NCBI GenBank assembly: GCA_017937125.1
Contig: JAGBEH010000007.1
Coordinates: forward strand, 124,001-188,000
Direction of reading: 5' to 3'
DNA: 64,000 nucleotides
DNA from: Alistipes sp.
GTDB taxonomy: Bacteria > Bacteroidota > Bacteroidia > Bacteroidales > Rikenellaceae
The notes beneath the pieces are model-generated. The model ran no database searches, had not been told where the DNA came from, and saw only the letters and a list, made by a program, of their open reading frames with translations. Made by a program: the position numbers and the translations under genes. Shown here one piece after another: positions 24,292 to 33,800 of the stretch. The stretch's first letter is position 1, and each line of letters starts with the position of its first letter.

Positions 24292-27200
24292 TTAGAGTTT
24301 GAGTGTCAGACCTACGAGCACCGATGTGGTGATGGGGTATTCCTTTACGCCCATTTCGGGGTCCCAGCCTTTGGGATAGTTGCTTATGCAGAAGAGGTCC
24401 GAAGCGCTGACATATACGCGTATGCTGTTCATACGTATCGCCTGCATCCACTTTTTGGGCAGCGTATAGCCGAGCGTTATGTTCTTCAGACGGAAATAGG
24501 CACCGTTGAAAATCCAGTAATCCGACGTCAGGTAGTTGTTGGTCTTGCCTATCTGCGTTATGCGCGGATACTTGGCATTGCGGTTCTGTGCAGCCGTGTT
24601 GAACGGGCTCCAGTATTTGCCGTCGATGATTCCGGGAACATTGCCGTAGTTGTCGCGTATGGGTTGCACCATCTGAGTGTAGAGGTAGCTGTTCTGCTTG
24701 CCTATTCCCTGGAATGCCACCGAGAAGTCTATGCCTTTCCAGCTGAGGTTTATCGTACCTCCGTACTGGAAGCGGGGCAGCGAGTTGCCTAACGGCACGC
24801 GGTCGGCTTCGGTGATTTTGCCGTCGGGTACTCCGTCGGGACCCGAAATATCCTTGTAGCGGATGTCGCCGACCTTTACGGCATCGGAATACTTGGCCGA
24901 ATTATCGACCTCCTCCTGCGTCTGGTATATGCCGTCGGATACGTAGCCGAACCATTCGTTGAAATAGCTGCCTACACGCTTTATCTTGCCGTCTTTGATC
25001 TGGTCGGCACCGTTCATCTTCGTGATTTTCGACCTGAAGTCCGAAAGGTTGAACGTCACTCCGTACTGGAATTCGCCCACGTGGTCCCGCCAGCCGATTT
25101 CGAAGTCGAAACCTTTGGTCTTCATCGTGCCCGCGTTCGTCTTGGGATTATCGTAACCCATAAAATAGGGTATCTCTACCGAAAGAAGCATATCCGAAGT
25201 GGTTTTCCAGTACCAGTCGAAAGTCGCCGACAGACGGTTGTCGAAGAATCCGAGATCGACGCCTATGTCGGTCGATGTGGTCGTCTCCCACGTAATGTCC
25301 TCCACGGCGAGTGCGCGCTGCGCTGCCGTCTTGTCCGATACTTTGTTGCCGTCCTGGTCGTAGAACAGGGCGTCGTTGAAGTTCATCAAAGCCAAAAACG
25401 GGAAATAGCTGTCTCCGATGCGTTCGTTGCCCAACATACCGTACGAAGCGCGTATCTTCATAAAGCTGAGCCACGGATTAGCCGCCGCCATAAACTTCTC
25501 GCGCGTTACGACCCAACCTGCCGACACCGACGGGAAGGTACCCCAGCGGTATTTGCGGGCGAAACGCGACGAACCGTCGTGGCGTACGTTGGCCTGAATG
25601 AGATAACGGCCGTCGTAGTCGTACATAATGCGGCCGAAGACGGAGTTGGATACGTATTCGGCTCCCGTACCGGAGTTGGTCTGGTAATCTTCGGAACCTA
25701 CGTTGAGATAGGGATATTGCGTGAATTCATAGTGGTCGCGGCCTGCCTTCAGCTCCTCGCTCTTCATAATGTAGTTTTCGTAACCCACCATTATGTTGAG
25801 GTTGTGGTTGGCGTTGCGGCCGAACGAATTCATATAGTTGGCTATCACCTGAGTGGTGATGTTGTAGTTGTCTTTGCGGGTCTCCTCCAGCGAGTTGGTG
25901 CTCCATATCGAGCCGTCGTCGAGATAGCCGCCTATGACATTGGGATCATCGGCCAGCGTATACCATACGGCGGGCTTGAATTTCTTCTGTTTGGTGTAGT
26001 TGATGAACGGGGATACTACCGCACGCAGGCTCAAGCCTTTCACCGGCCTGAGTTCCAACGATGCGCGTCCTCCCAACTGGGTGCTCCACGCATACGAAGT
26101 TCCCCCCCCCTCCAGCAGGCCGTAGGGGTTGGCTCCCGACTTGCCTTCGGCTATGCGGCCGTCGTCCCATACCGCCGCATATACGGCAGGCATCTTGCGC
26201 ATCATATCGAACGGGCTGAAGTTGGGCGTGGTGTTCTTCGCACGGCGCACGTTGATGTCCACGGCCGCGAACAATATGTCCTTGACGATGGTGAAGTCGT
26301 TGTTGGCGCGTGCCATAAAACGCTGGAACTTGCGATTGCCATAAAGTCCCTCCACCTCGTCGTACGAGAGCGATACGTTGGTGCGTACGAGCTCCGAACC
26401 GCCGCTGATCGATACGTTGTGGTTGTGCTTTAGGGCCGACTCCTTCATAATCATATCCGTCCAGTCGGTTACGGGATAGAGGTTGGGGTTCGTGCGGTTG
26501 TATTTGAGCCAGTTCTTCACCTGGTCGGAGCTGAACTGCTGGAAATATCCCGCTACGGGGTTGTCGTTGTAGAGCATCTCGTTGTACATCTCCATATAGC
26601 GCGTAAGGCCCACCATTTCGGGCTGCATCGTGGGCAGCTCCCAGCCTACCTCGCCGTTGTACGAGAGGTTGATCTTCTCCTTCTGGCCGCGCTTGGTGGT
26701 TATGAGGATTACGCCCGCCGCAGCTTTGGCTCCGTAAATCGAGGCCGCCGCAGCGTCTTTCAGCACCGACACGCTTTCGACGTCATTGGCGTTTACATAG
26801 TCGATGTTGTCGCAGGGGCTGCCATCGACGATGATGAGCGGGTTGTTGTCGCCCATAGTCGTTATACCGCGCACCTTTATTGTACCCGACGACCCCGGGG
26901 CGCTGCTGTCGCGCGTTACGAGCAGACCCGATACCGAGCCCTGCAATGCCGTAGAGAGGGTAGTGGTCTGGCGCGATGCGAGTTCGTCGCCGCGTATCGA
27001 CGCCACCGAACCCGTGAGGTCTTTCTTCTTGACCGCACCGTAACCGATAACCACCACTTCGTCCATCACTTTGGTGTCTTCCTCGAGCGTTACGTTCAGC
27101 GTAGTCTCGCCGTTGTAGGCGCATTCGAGGGTTTTGTAGCCGATGTACGAAAATACGATGGTCGAACCCTTTTTCGCATTCATAGTGTAACGTCCCTCCA

Positions 27201-27390
27201 GATTGGTGGTCGTTCCGTTTCCGCTGTTCTGCTCGAAAATCGTAACGCCGATCAGAGGTTCTCCATTCTGGTCACTGACAAGACCCGTCACGGACTGACT
27301 TTGTGCGGCCGCAGTGAACGGAACGGCGCATAATGCGCATAGTCCGATTACGAACCTGCGCATTTGCTTTGTTTGTAAAAAGTTTGTCAT
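24292..27390 (-). CDS. susC-like: SusC/RagA-family TonB-dependent oligosaccharide transporter
   Basis: A 1032-residue outer-membrane transporter. A signal peptide (ending AAAQ) precedes a carboxypeptidase-D-regulatory-like domain (VTGLVSDQNGEPLIGVTI), the DEVVVIGYGAVKKKDLTGSV linker typical of SusC, the plug (ADDVESVSVLKDAAAASIYG-type segment, here NANDVESVSVLKDAAAASIYG shortened in part) and a large barrel ending at a C-terminal SVLVGLTLKL strand. It imports oligosaccharides using TonB energy in partnership with SusD just downstream. The coding strand carries a run of nine G encoding part of GLLEGGGTSYAW. The start could also be the methionine at residue 10, which gives a more compact signal peptide. 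Confidence 0.97.
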   Translation of the reverse strand: MTNFLQTKQMRRFVIGLCALCAVPFTAAAQSQSVTGLVSDQNGEPLIGVTIFEQNSGNGTTTNLEGRYTMNAKKGSTIVFSYIGYKTLECAYNGETTLNVTLEEDTKVMDEVVVIGYGAVKKKDLTGSVASIRGDELASRQTTTLSTALQGSVSGLLVTRDSSAPGSSGTIKVRGITTMGDNNPLIIVDGSPCDNIDYVNANDVESVSVLKDAAAASIYGAKAAAGVILITTKRGQKEKINLSYNGEVGWELPTMQPEMVGLTRYMEMYNEMLYNDNPVAGYFQQFSSDQVKNWLKYNRTNPNLYPVTDWTDMIMKESALKHNHNVSISGGSELVRTNVSLSYDEVEGLYGNRKFQRFMARANNDFTIVKDILFAAVDINVRRAKNTTPNFSPFDMMRKMPAVYAAVWDDGRIAEGKSGANPYGLLEGGGTSYAWSTQLGGRASLELRPVKGLSLRAVVSPFINYTKQKKFKPAVWYTLADDPNVIGGYLDDGSIWSTNSLEETRKDNYNITTQVIANYMNSFGRNANHNLNIMVGYENYIMKSEELKAGRDHYEFTQYPYLNVGSEDYQTNSGTGAEYVSNSVFGRIMYDYDGRYLIQANVRHDGSSRFARKYRWGTFPSVSAGWVVTREKFMAAANPWLSFMKIRASYGMLGNERIGDSYFPFLALMNFNDALFYDQDGNKVSDKTAAQRALAVEDITWETTTSTDIGVDLGFFDNRLSATFDWYWKTTSDMLLSVEIPYFMGYDNPKTNAGTMKTKGFDFEIGWRDHVGEFQYGVTFNLSDFRSKITKMNGADQIKDGKIKRVGSYFNEWFGYVSDGIYQTQEEVDNSAKYSDAVKVGDIRYKDISGPDGVPDGKITEADRVPLGNSLPRFQYGGTINLSWKGIDFSVAFQGIGKQNSYLYTQMVQPIRDNYGNVPGIIDGKYWSPFNTAAQNRNAKYPRITQIGKTNNYLTSDYWIFNGAYFRLKNITLGYTLPKKWMQAIRMNSIRVYVSASDLFCISNYPKGWDPEMGVKEYPITTSVLVGLTLKL
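26102..26110. repeat. Nine-base poly-C/poly-G tract inside susC-like gene
   Basis: Nine consecutive C on the plus strand, read as GAG GGG GGG GGA in the SusC-like gene. It is in frame here; a one-base slip would truncate the transporter about 430 residues into the protein. Confidence 0.9.
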
Positions 27391-27431
27391 CAGTAAAGTA
27401 ATTTGAGATTGGTTATTATATTGTTATGTCC

Positions 27432-28952
27432 TTATCTGACTGTCACCGACCCTAATTCGAGCCATTTGCCCGCCGTAAGTAGCGACTCATCGACGGCCAT
27501 GTCGAGACCGATGCACTTATCCTTGCGGGTATCGGCCAAGCCTGCCGCCCACGTGTAGCGTCCTTTCTTCACGTCGGTGAGGTCTATCGCCGTTTCGTAC
27601 GTTACGGGCGTGCCCTTAATCCATTTCGAGAGGTCGCTGCCGCTGTCTGTGAAGACGTATGCGGGTTTCATATCCTTGTCGAGCAGGGCGAATGCCACCT
27701 TGTAGCATTGGTTCCACTGCGGGATATTGGTCGGACAGTATCCCCAACCGATGTTGTTCCACGTACTGCGGATCGTCGCACCTTCCTTGCGGCTTACGCG
27801 GTCGGGCACTGCGATTTCGCTCGGATAGAGACGATAGCCGCCCTCGGCAACGAAACGTTTTACCAGATCGAACGTCTGCGAGAACCACGAACATACCTCG
27901 TCGTTTATGCGCAGGTCCATCATATTCACTTTGGCCTCTTTCGACGCTTCGTATTCGCCGCGACGCACGTCTTCCGAGTGTCCCTGACGATATTTGCCGC
28001 TCGAATCTATCCAGTAGCGATGGTGTGCCGCCGTTATCCAGCCGCCCTCCATAATTATCGGCAGGCGGTAGTTCCATTTGCGGGCGAACTCCTTTTCCCA
28101 CTCCTGATAGTAGTCCGTCATACCGAACGCATCGTGGCGCAGGCAGTAACCTTTGCGGATAGCTATGTCGAGCAGCTGCTCCGTTTCGGGTGCCACCTCT
28201 CCCCAGCTGTCCTTGTTGGGGTCTGCCAGCTCGCGGTGATAGTGTATCACCAACGGCACCTTCGTGAACGTCTCCGCATAAAGAGTGGTTATCCAGTCGA
28301 ACACCGCCATCTTGTTCTTTGCGGCATCCTTGTATATCATCGCGTGCGACTCGCCCCATTTTCCCAATCCGAAAGCGTCTATGAAATCCACTTTCTCGGG
28401 GTCGTTGAAGTCTTCGGCCAGCGCCTTGATGAATTTCTCATATTTCTGCTGGAATACGGGGTCGTCGGGGTAGGGCGATTTGTGTACGCCCTTGCCCGAA
28501 GTGTAGTATTCCGCACCCGCATTTATGACATACATCGGCGTATTCTGCCCTTGGTCGCGCCCGTCCACCACCACGCGCAGGGCGATGCGCATATCTCTGT
28601 CGCGCAGGGTCTTGAACAGCCTGTATATGCGCGAGTTTTCGTCGCGCCACGCATATTCGCCCTCTTCGGGTTCGAGCGATCGCCAACTCGTGCGGATATA
28701 GGCTGTCGAGGCGTAGTCCGAAACCCTGACGGTCGTCCCTTCCGAGGTTTTCATCTCGTCGTATCCCGCCTTCGTCCAGAAATCGTCGTCCCAGTTGCGG
28801 TTGAGATACATCACCCAGCCGTTGAGGGGATTTCTCAGAACACGTACGGTGTCGGCCTCGAAGCGGAACACCCTCTCTCGGGCGTTTGCCGTAAGCGTGC
28901 ATGTCGCAATCGCTGTGAGCAGCACAGCGGCCGATACTTTGTAACTCTTCAT
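27432..28952 (-). CDS. DUF4832 protein, putative TIM-barrel glycosidase (copy 2)
   Basis: A 506-residue exported protein (signal peptide about 1-24, ending LTANA). DUF4874/DUF4832 features run in order: NPLNGWVMYLNRNWDDDFW, SWRSLEPEEGEYAWRD, VVDGRDQGQNTPMYV, then GLGKWGE with E201 and IMEGGW with E302, and a C-terminal beta domain. The two glutamates are 101 residues apart and conserved in all three window paralogues, a pattern expected of a retaining glycosidase. It is a close relative of the next gene upstream (29109). It lies 41 bases before SusC in the operon. Substrate unknown. Confidence 0.82.
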   Translation of the reverse strand: MKSYKVSAAVLLTAIATCTLTANARERVFRFEADTVRVLRNPLNGWVMYLNRNWDDDFWTKAGYDEMKTSEGTTVRVSDYASTAYIRTSWRSLEPEEGEYAWRDENSRIYRLFKTLRDRDMRIALRVVVDGRDQGQNTPMYVINAGAEYYTSGKGVHKSPYPDDPVFQQKYEKFIKALAEDFNDPEKVDFIDAFGLGKWGESHAMIYKDAAKNKMAVFDWITTLYAETFTKVPLVIHYHRELADPNKDSWGEVAPETEQLLDIAIRKGYCLRHDAFGMTDYYQEWEKEFARKWNYRLPIIMEGGWITAAHHRYWIDSSGKYRQGHSEDVRRGEYEASKEAKVNMMDLRINDEVCSWFSQTFDLVKRFVAEGGYRLYPSEIAVPDRVSRKEGATIRSTWNNIGWGYCPTNIPQWNQCYKVAFALLDKDMKPAYVFTDSGSDLSKWIKGTPVTYETAIDLTDVKKGRYTWAAGLADTRKDKCIGLDMAVDESLLTAGKWLELGSVTVR

Positions 28953-29108
28953 TGCAGATAAATTTAGTAGTCTTTACTGTTATTTGTTTATTGTAAGTCG
29001 CCGTTTCGGCAGTCCGACGTCATTCGCATATCGGAATCGCCGCCGTCAGCGACGGGTATGCAGCCCTATCGGGACGTTATGTCGCCGTCGGTCTGATTGC
29101 CGCCTTTG

Positions 29109-30698
29109 TCAGCGCACCGTCAGCGGCGCGAGTTTCGCCCAGCCTTCATCCGTCAGCTGGTCGGCGCGCAACGCCATTTTTATTCCTATTGCGTTCTCCT
29201 TTGTCGTATCGACGATGCCTATCGCCCACGTGTATGTGCCTGCGGGTATCGCCACTAACTGGAAATCGAATTTGTAGTTGGTCGGCGTTCCGTTGATCCA
29301 CTGCGACGGGTCGGAATTCTTGTCTACGAATATGTGTTTCGGCTCGTCGTTTCCGTCGAGTACCGCGAAGGCCACTCGGTATTTGTAGTTCCACTGCGGG
29401 ATGTTGTTCGGGCAGTAGCCCCATCCGAGATTTACCCAGCGGTGCGATATGCTTGCCTTGCCGCCGACATTGACTTCGGAGGGTACCGATACCATATCGG
29501 GATAGAGACGGTAGCCGCCTTTCTGTATGAACTCCTTCACTAAACTGAAGCTCGTCCCGAACCAGGTCTTTATCTCCTCGTTCACGCGGAAATCCATCAT
29601 ATTCACGCGCGCTTCGGCGCTCATATCATACTCGCCCTTGCGTACGTCCTCGGGGTGTCCCTCGCGGTACGGCTCCATAGGATAGACGCTGTTCCAGTAG
29701 CGGTGCGTACCGTCCACTATCCAGCCGCCCTCCATAAGAACGGGGCGTTTGAAATTCCACTTCGACACGAAACCGCGCTCCCAGTCTCTATAATAGGTAT
29801 ACATTCCGAATGCGTCGTGACGTATGCTGTAACCTTTGCCTATGGCCATCTCCAGCACCTCCTCCGTATCGGCGGGAACCGTGTCGCTCCAACTGTTCTG
29901 GTTCGAATCGGCGATCATACGGTGGTAGTTGATGAATATGGGCACCTTGTCGAAACAGCGCGCGTGCAGGGATGTCGCCCAGTCGCAGAACGCCAGTTTA
30001 TTCTTGTTGTCCTCGTAGAGCACCGCGTGCGCCTCTCCCCATTTTCCGGGGCTGAAAGCGTCTATGAAATCCACCGTCTCGGGGTCGTTGAAATCTTCGG
30101 CCAGCGCTTCGATGAACTTTTCGTATTTCTGTTGGAATATCGGGTCGTCGGCGTACGGCGTCTTGTAGTTTCCGTGCTCGAAACAGTGCGCACCCGCATC
30201 TATTACGTACATCGGCGTGTTCTGTCCCTGATCGCGGCCGTCGAATACGATGCGCAGCGCCAGTTTCAGGCCTCTGTCGCGGCAGCTTTTCAGCATCAGC
30301 GAGTAGCGGGACGAAGGATCGCGCCATATGTAATTGCCTTCAGTAGGCTCTAACGACGCCCAGCTCGTACGCAGGTATGCCGTGGTCGCATAGTCCGATA
30401 CTTTTACCGTCGAACCGTCGGATGTCGGCATCGCGTCGTAGCCGACCGATGTCCAGAAATTCTCGTCCCAGCTGCGGCCGAGATACATCACCCAGCCCGT
30501 AAGCGGGTTGCGGATGACGGACGTGCGGTCGGGAACGAGTTTTACGGTTTGGGCCTTTGCGGGAGGTGTGTCGGGTTCCTCGGTGCCCGCATTCTCGGAG
30601 CAGGCGGGGAGGAGGCAAATCGACAATACGGCGATAGCCATGCCGAGACATTTCGCGATATCCGAATCCGAAAGTCGGTTGAAAATTGAATCAGTCAT
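29109..30698 (-). CDS. DUF4832 lipoprotein, putative TIM-barrel glycosidase (copy 1)
   Basis: A 529-residue lipoprotein (lipobox LLPAC at about 29-33, after a longer than usual n-region; the methionine at residue 20 is an alternative start). It shares the DUF4874/DUF4832 layout with copy 2: NPLTGWVMYLGRSWDENFW, SWASLEPTEGNYIWRD, FDGRDQGQNTPMYV, E222 in PGKWGE, E323 in LMEGGW, and a C-terminal beta domain. It is the first gene of the minus-strand PUL and is divergent from the sensor-regulator gene, so it is the likely entry point of regulated transcription. Catalytic function is inferred from the conserved glutamates. Confidence 0.82.
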   Translation of the reverse strand: MTDSIFNRLSDSDIAKCLGMAIAVLSICLLPACSENAGTEEPDTPPAKAQTVKLVPDRTSVIRNPLTGWVMYLGRSWDENFWTSVGYDAMPTSDGSTVKVSDYATTAYLRTSWASLEPTEGNYIWRDPSSRYSLMLKSCRDRGLKLALRIVFDGRDQGQNTPMYVIDAGAHCFEHGNYKTPYADDPIFQQKYEKFIEALAEDFNDPETVDFIDAFSPGKWGEAHAVLYEDNKNKLAFCDWATSLHARCFDKVPIFINYHRMIADSNQNSWSDTVPADTEEVLEMAIGKGYSIRHDAFGMYTYYRDWERGFVSKWNFKRPVLMEGGWIVDGTHRYWNSVYPMEPYREGHPEDVRKGEYDMSAEARVNMMDFRVNEEIKTWFGTSFSLVKEFIQKGGYRLYPDMVSVPSEVNVGGKASISHRWVNLGWGYCPNNIPQWNYKYRVAFAVLDGNDEPKHIFVDKNSDPSQWINGTPTNYKFDFQLVAIPAGTYTWAIGIVDTTKENAIGIKMALRADQLTDEGWAKLAPLTVR

Positions 30699-30865
30699 TG
30701 GTCGAATAGTTTTTGTTGCGTTTTTTTCGGTGAAACAAAGGTCATTATTTTTATTTTTCGATATTATAACAAATCGGACAAGATATATTTCGATTCGGAC
30801 ATACGTTGCGAAGTCGGCAAATTTGTTATATATTTGTCTACGATTGTAATAATGCTGCTTGACCT
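30699..30865. promoter_or_regulatory. Divergent promoter region of the PUL and its regulator
   Basis: This AT-rich gap separates the PUL operon from its hybrid two-component regulator. On the plus strand TATATTTG (30829-30836) matches the -7 consensus, with GTTG at 30805-30808 as a possible -33 element 20 bases upstream. On the minus strand only a weaker GACCTTTG (30736-30743) is seen. A regulator binding site is expected here but not identifiable by eye. Confidence 0.55.
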
Positions 30866-33800
30866 ATGACCGTGAAAAAGACCTCGTTCGGGCTGTCGCT
30901 CGTAAATCTGTTGCTTATATGTTCGTGTGTCGTCGCAAGGGTATGCGCCCAGACGGCAGGGCCGGATTTCCAGCGGCTCGACGACAGTTTCGACACCGTT
31001 TTTACCGTCGTTTCCGACCGCAACGGGTACATATGGGCGGGTACGACGCACGGCCTGATGCGTTATGATTCGCATAATTCGGTTACGTATACCCATCGCG
31101 AAAACGACCCGTCGTCGCTTTGCCACAATACGGTGAATACGCTCCTGTGCACGGGCGGCAGCAGCGGCGGGGTGCTCGTCGGAACGAACCGCGGGCTGTG
31201 TCTGTATCGTCCCGAGCAGGACGATTTCCTGCGCATCGAGGCATGCGACAACCGCCATGTCCGCGCATTGCTTATGCACGACGATTCGCTTTGGGTCGGC
31301 TCGTCGTCGGGACTGGCCGTGATTACGGGTTGCAGCGGCGATTGGAGTTCGTGCCGCGCCGAGGAGGTTATCGAGGACCGACATATAGCCTGTTGCTGCG
31401 AAGCCGACGGCAATCTCTATTTCGGCACCTATAACGGGATATACGAGCGTACCTCCGACGGCAGGGTGCGCGCTATGGAGATTCCGCTTTTCGAACGCCG
31501 GCACAGCAATCTGGTATGCGATATCATCCCCGCCGACGACGGCAGCGGGACCCTGCTGCTCGGAACGGAGTACGGGTTGGTGGTATTCGATCCCGTCACG
31601 GGGCAGGCGCGGACGGACCTCGACGATGTGCCCGTGCGCAGCTTTATGCGCAGCAGCGACGGCAGTCTGTGGGCAGGCACCGACAAAGGCATCTACATAT
31701 TCGGCCCCGACGGCCGCAGGAGCCGTATATTGCACGAATCGGGAAACTCATCGACGATTTCGGACAATGTGGTATCCCATATCCACGAGGACGACCGCGG
31801 CAACATATGGGTCGCTACGGACCACGGTGTCTGTATGACTATGCGGAGCAGTTTCTGCACTTTCGTCCGCCTGAAATCAATAACGCACAGCGACGAAGGT
31901 CTGGACATAAGGGCTATGTGCCGTGACCGCAGGGGAGCGTTGTGGCTCGGCGGCAAGAACGGGCTTATACGTGTCGGGCGGAAGACGACGCGCTGGTTCA
32001 AGGCGGACGATGCGTCTGCGGGGCTGAAGATTTCGCACAATAAGATAAGGAGCCTTTACGCCGACGGGGACGGGGTGTGGATAGCTTCCGACGGAGGGCT
32101 CGACTTTTATGACTACGGCACGGGCAGATTCCGCCGTTTCAATGTTACGGAGCCGACGGGACGGTATAACTCGTCGTGGATGTACGGCATATGCGAGGAC
32201 GGGCGCGGGCAGTTGTGGATCAGCACTTACGAGGGCGGCGTGTTCGTGGTCGATAAACGGCGGATGCTCGCTTCGGGCGGGCAGCGTTATTGTGCCGATC
32301 TCCATTTCAGCACCGAATGCGGCCTGCCGAGCAATATAACCTCTAAAATTGCCGTAAACGGCGATCTATGTTTCGTCTCGACCGACGAGGGTATGGTATC
32401 GATACATACCGCGACGGGGGAGGTGCGCCCCGTCGTCCTGCCGAAGGGTGTGCGGGCACAGGCTTTGGACAGCCGCGGCGATAAGGTCTACATAGGCACC
32501 AATACGGGGCTGTACGTATGGCAGAACGATTCCGTGCGTGAAATCCCGAGCCCGCGCCTGCCCATATGGGTCGTGGCATCGGACGAAGACCGCGTGTGGA
32601 CGGTCAGCGACGCCATAATTTCGTCTTACGACATCGGCACTGGCGGTATGGTGCACCGTAAGATAGGCAATAACGCGCTTTTGAGCTGCCTCGTCGATGG
32701 CGACAAGGTCTATGCGGGCACGACCGACGGCTACAATGTCATCTCGGCCGAGAACTTCTCTTCGCGCAAGGAGGCGCTCAAGACACGTATAACGGGGCTT
32801 AATATCAACAACCACAAGATAGTCGCAGGCGAATCGGTAGGCGGGGATGTGCTGCTCGAACGGAATATAGACGTCACCGAGCGTCTGGTGCTTCCCCACA
32901 ATCGCAACTCGTTTACGCTGGAGTTCTCCGATTTCGATTTCTCGCTCTCCGACCACCGCTACGCCTACCGCCTGAAGGGGCTGAACGACGATTGGCAGAT
33001 AACCGAGAACGGCAGCAACAGCGCCACGTTCATCAATATCCCGACGGGCAATTATACGTTCGAGGTGGGTGCCGTGATGGCCGACGGACGGGTTCAGGAG
33101 GAAAAGGCATCGTTGGATATACGGATACGCCCGCACTGGTATGCGTCGCCGGCGGCATATATGATATATGTTCTGGCGGCGGTGCTGCTGTCGGCGGGCA
33201 TATTCGGTGCGGTGCGTACGCGGCGCCAGCTTTCGGTCGAGCGCGAGGAGCGCAACAAGGCATTGAAGTCGGCGAAGATGAAGTCGGATTTTCTGGCTAC
33301 GCTCGCCCACGAGTTCAAGACGCCTATAAGCATAATTCTGGGCCATGTGGGCAAACTCATCTCCACCGAGGCGGACAATATTCGCAGTTCGGAACTCGTG
33401 TCGATGCAGCGGAATGCCGAGAAACTGCACCTGCTGATAGACAAGATGGTGACCGAGAACGAGACCGATCACGGCTCGCTGTTCATACCGTCGGCGACGT
33501 CTATCGTGGAGCTTGCGCGCAAGGTCTACGAGGAGTTCTCGCCCTCGTTCGAGGAGAAGGGCATCAACTCCAGATTCTACGGCGACAATATACGTTACAT
33601 ATTTATGCTCGACCGCGTGAAGATCGAGTCGGCATTGAGCAATCTGCTCTCCAATGCCTTGAAATTCACGCCCCGCGGCGGCACCGTACTGATGAGCGTA
33701 ACCGTGGGCGAGGAGACCGACGATATGATTTACGCCGACATTACGGTCGAGGATACGGGTGTCGGCATCCGCAAGGACGAGATTCCCAATCTGTTCAACC

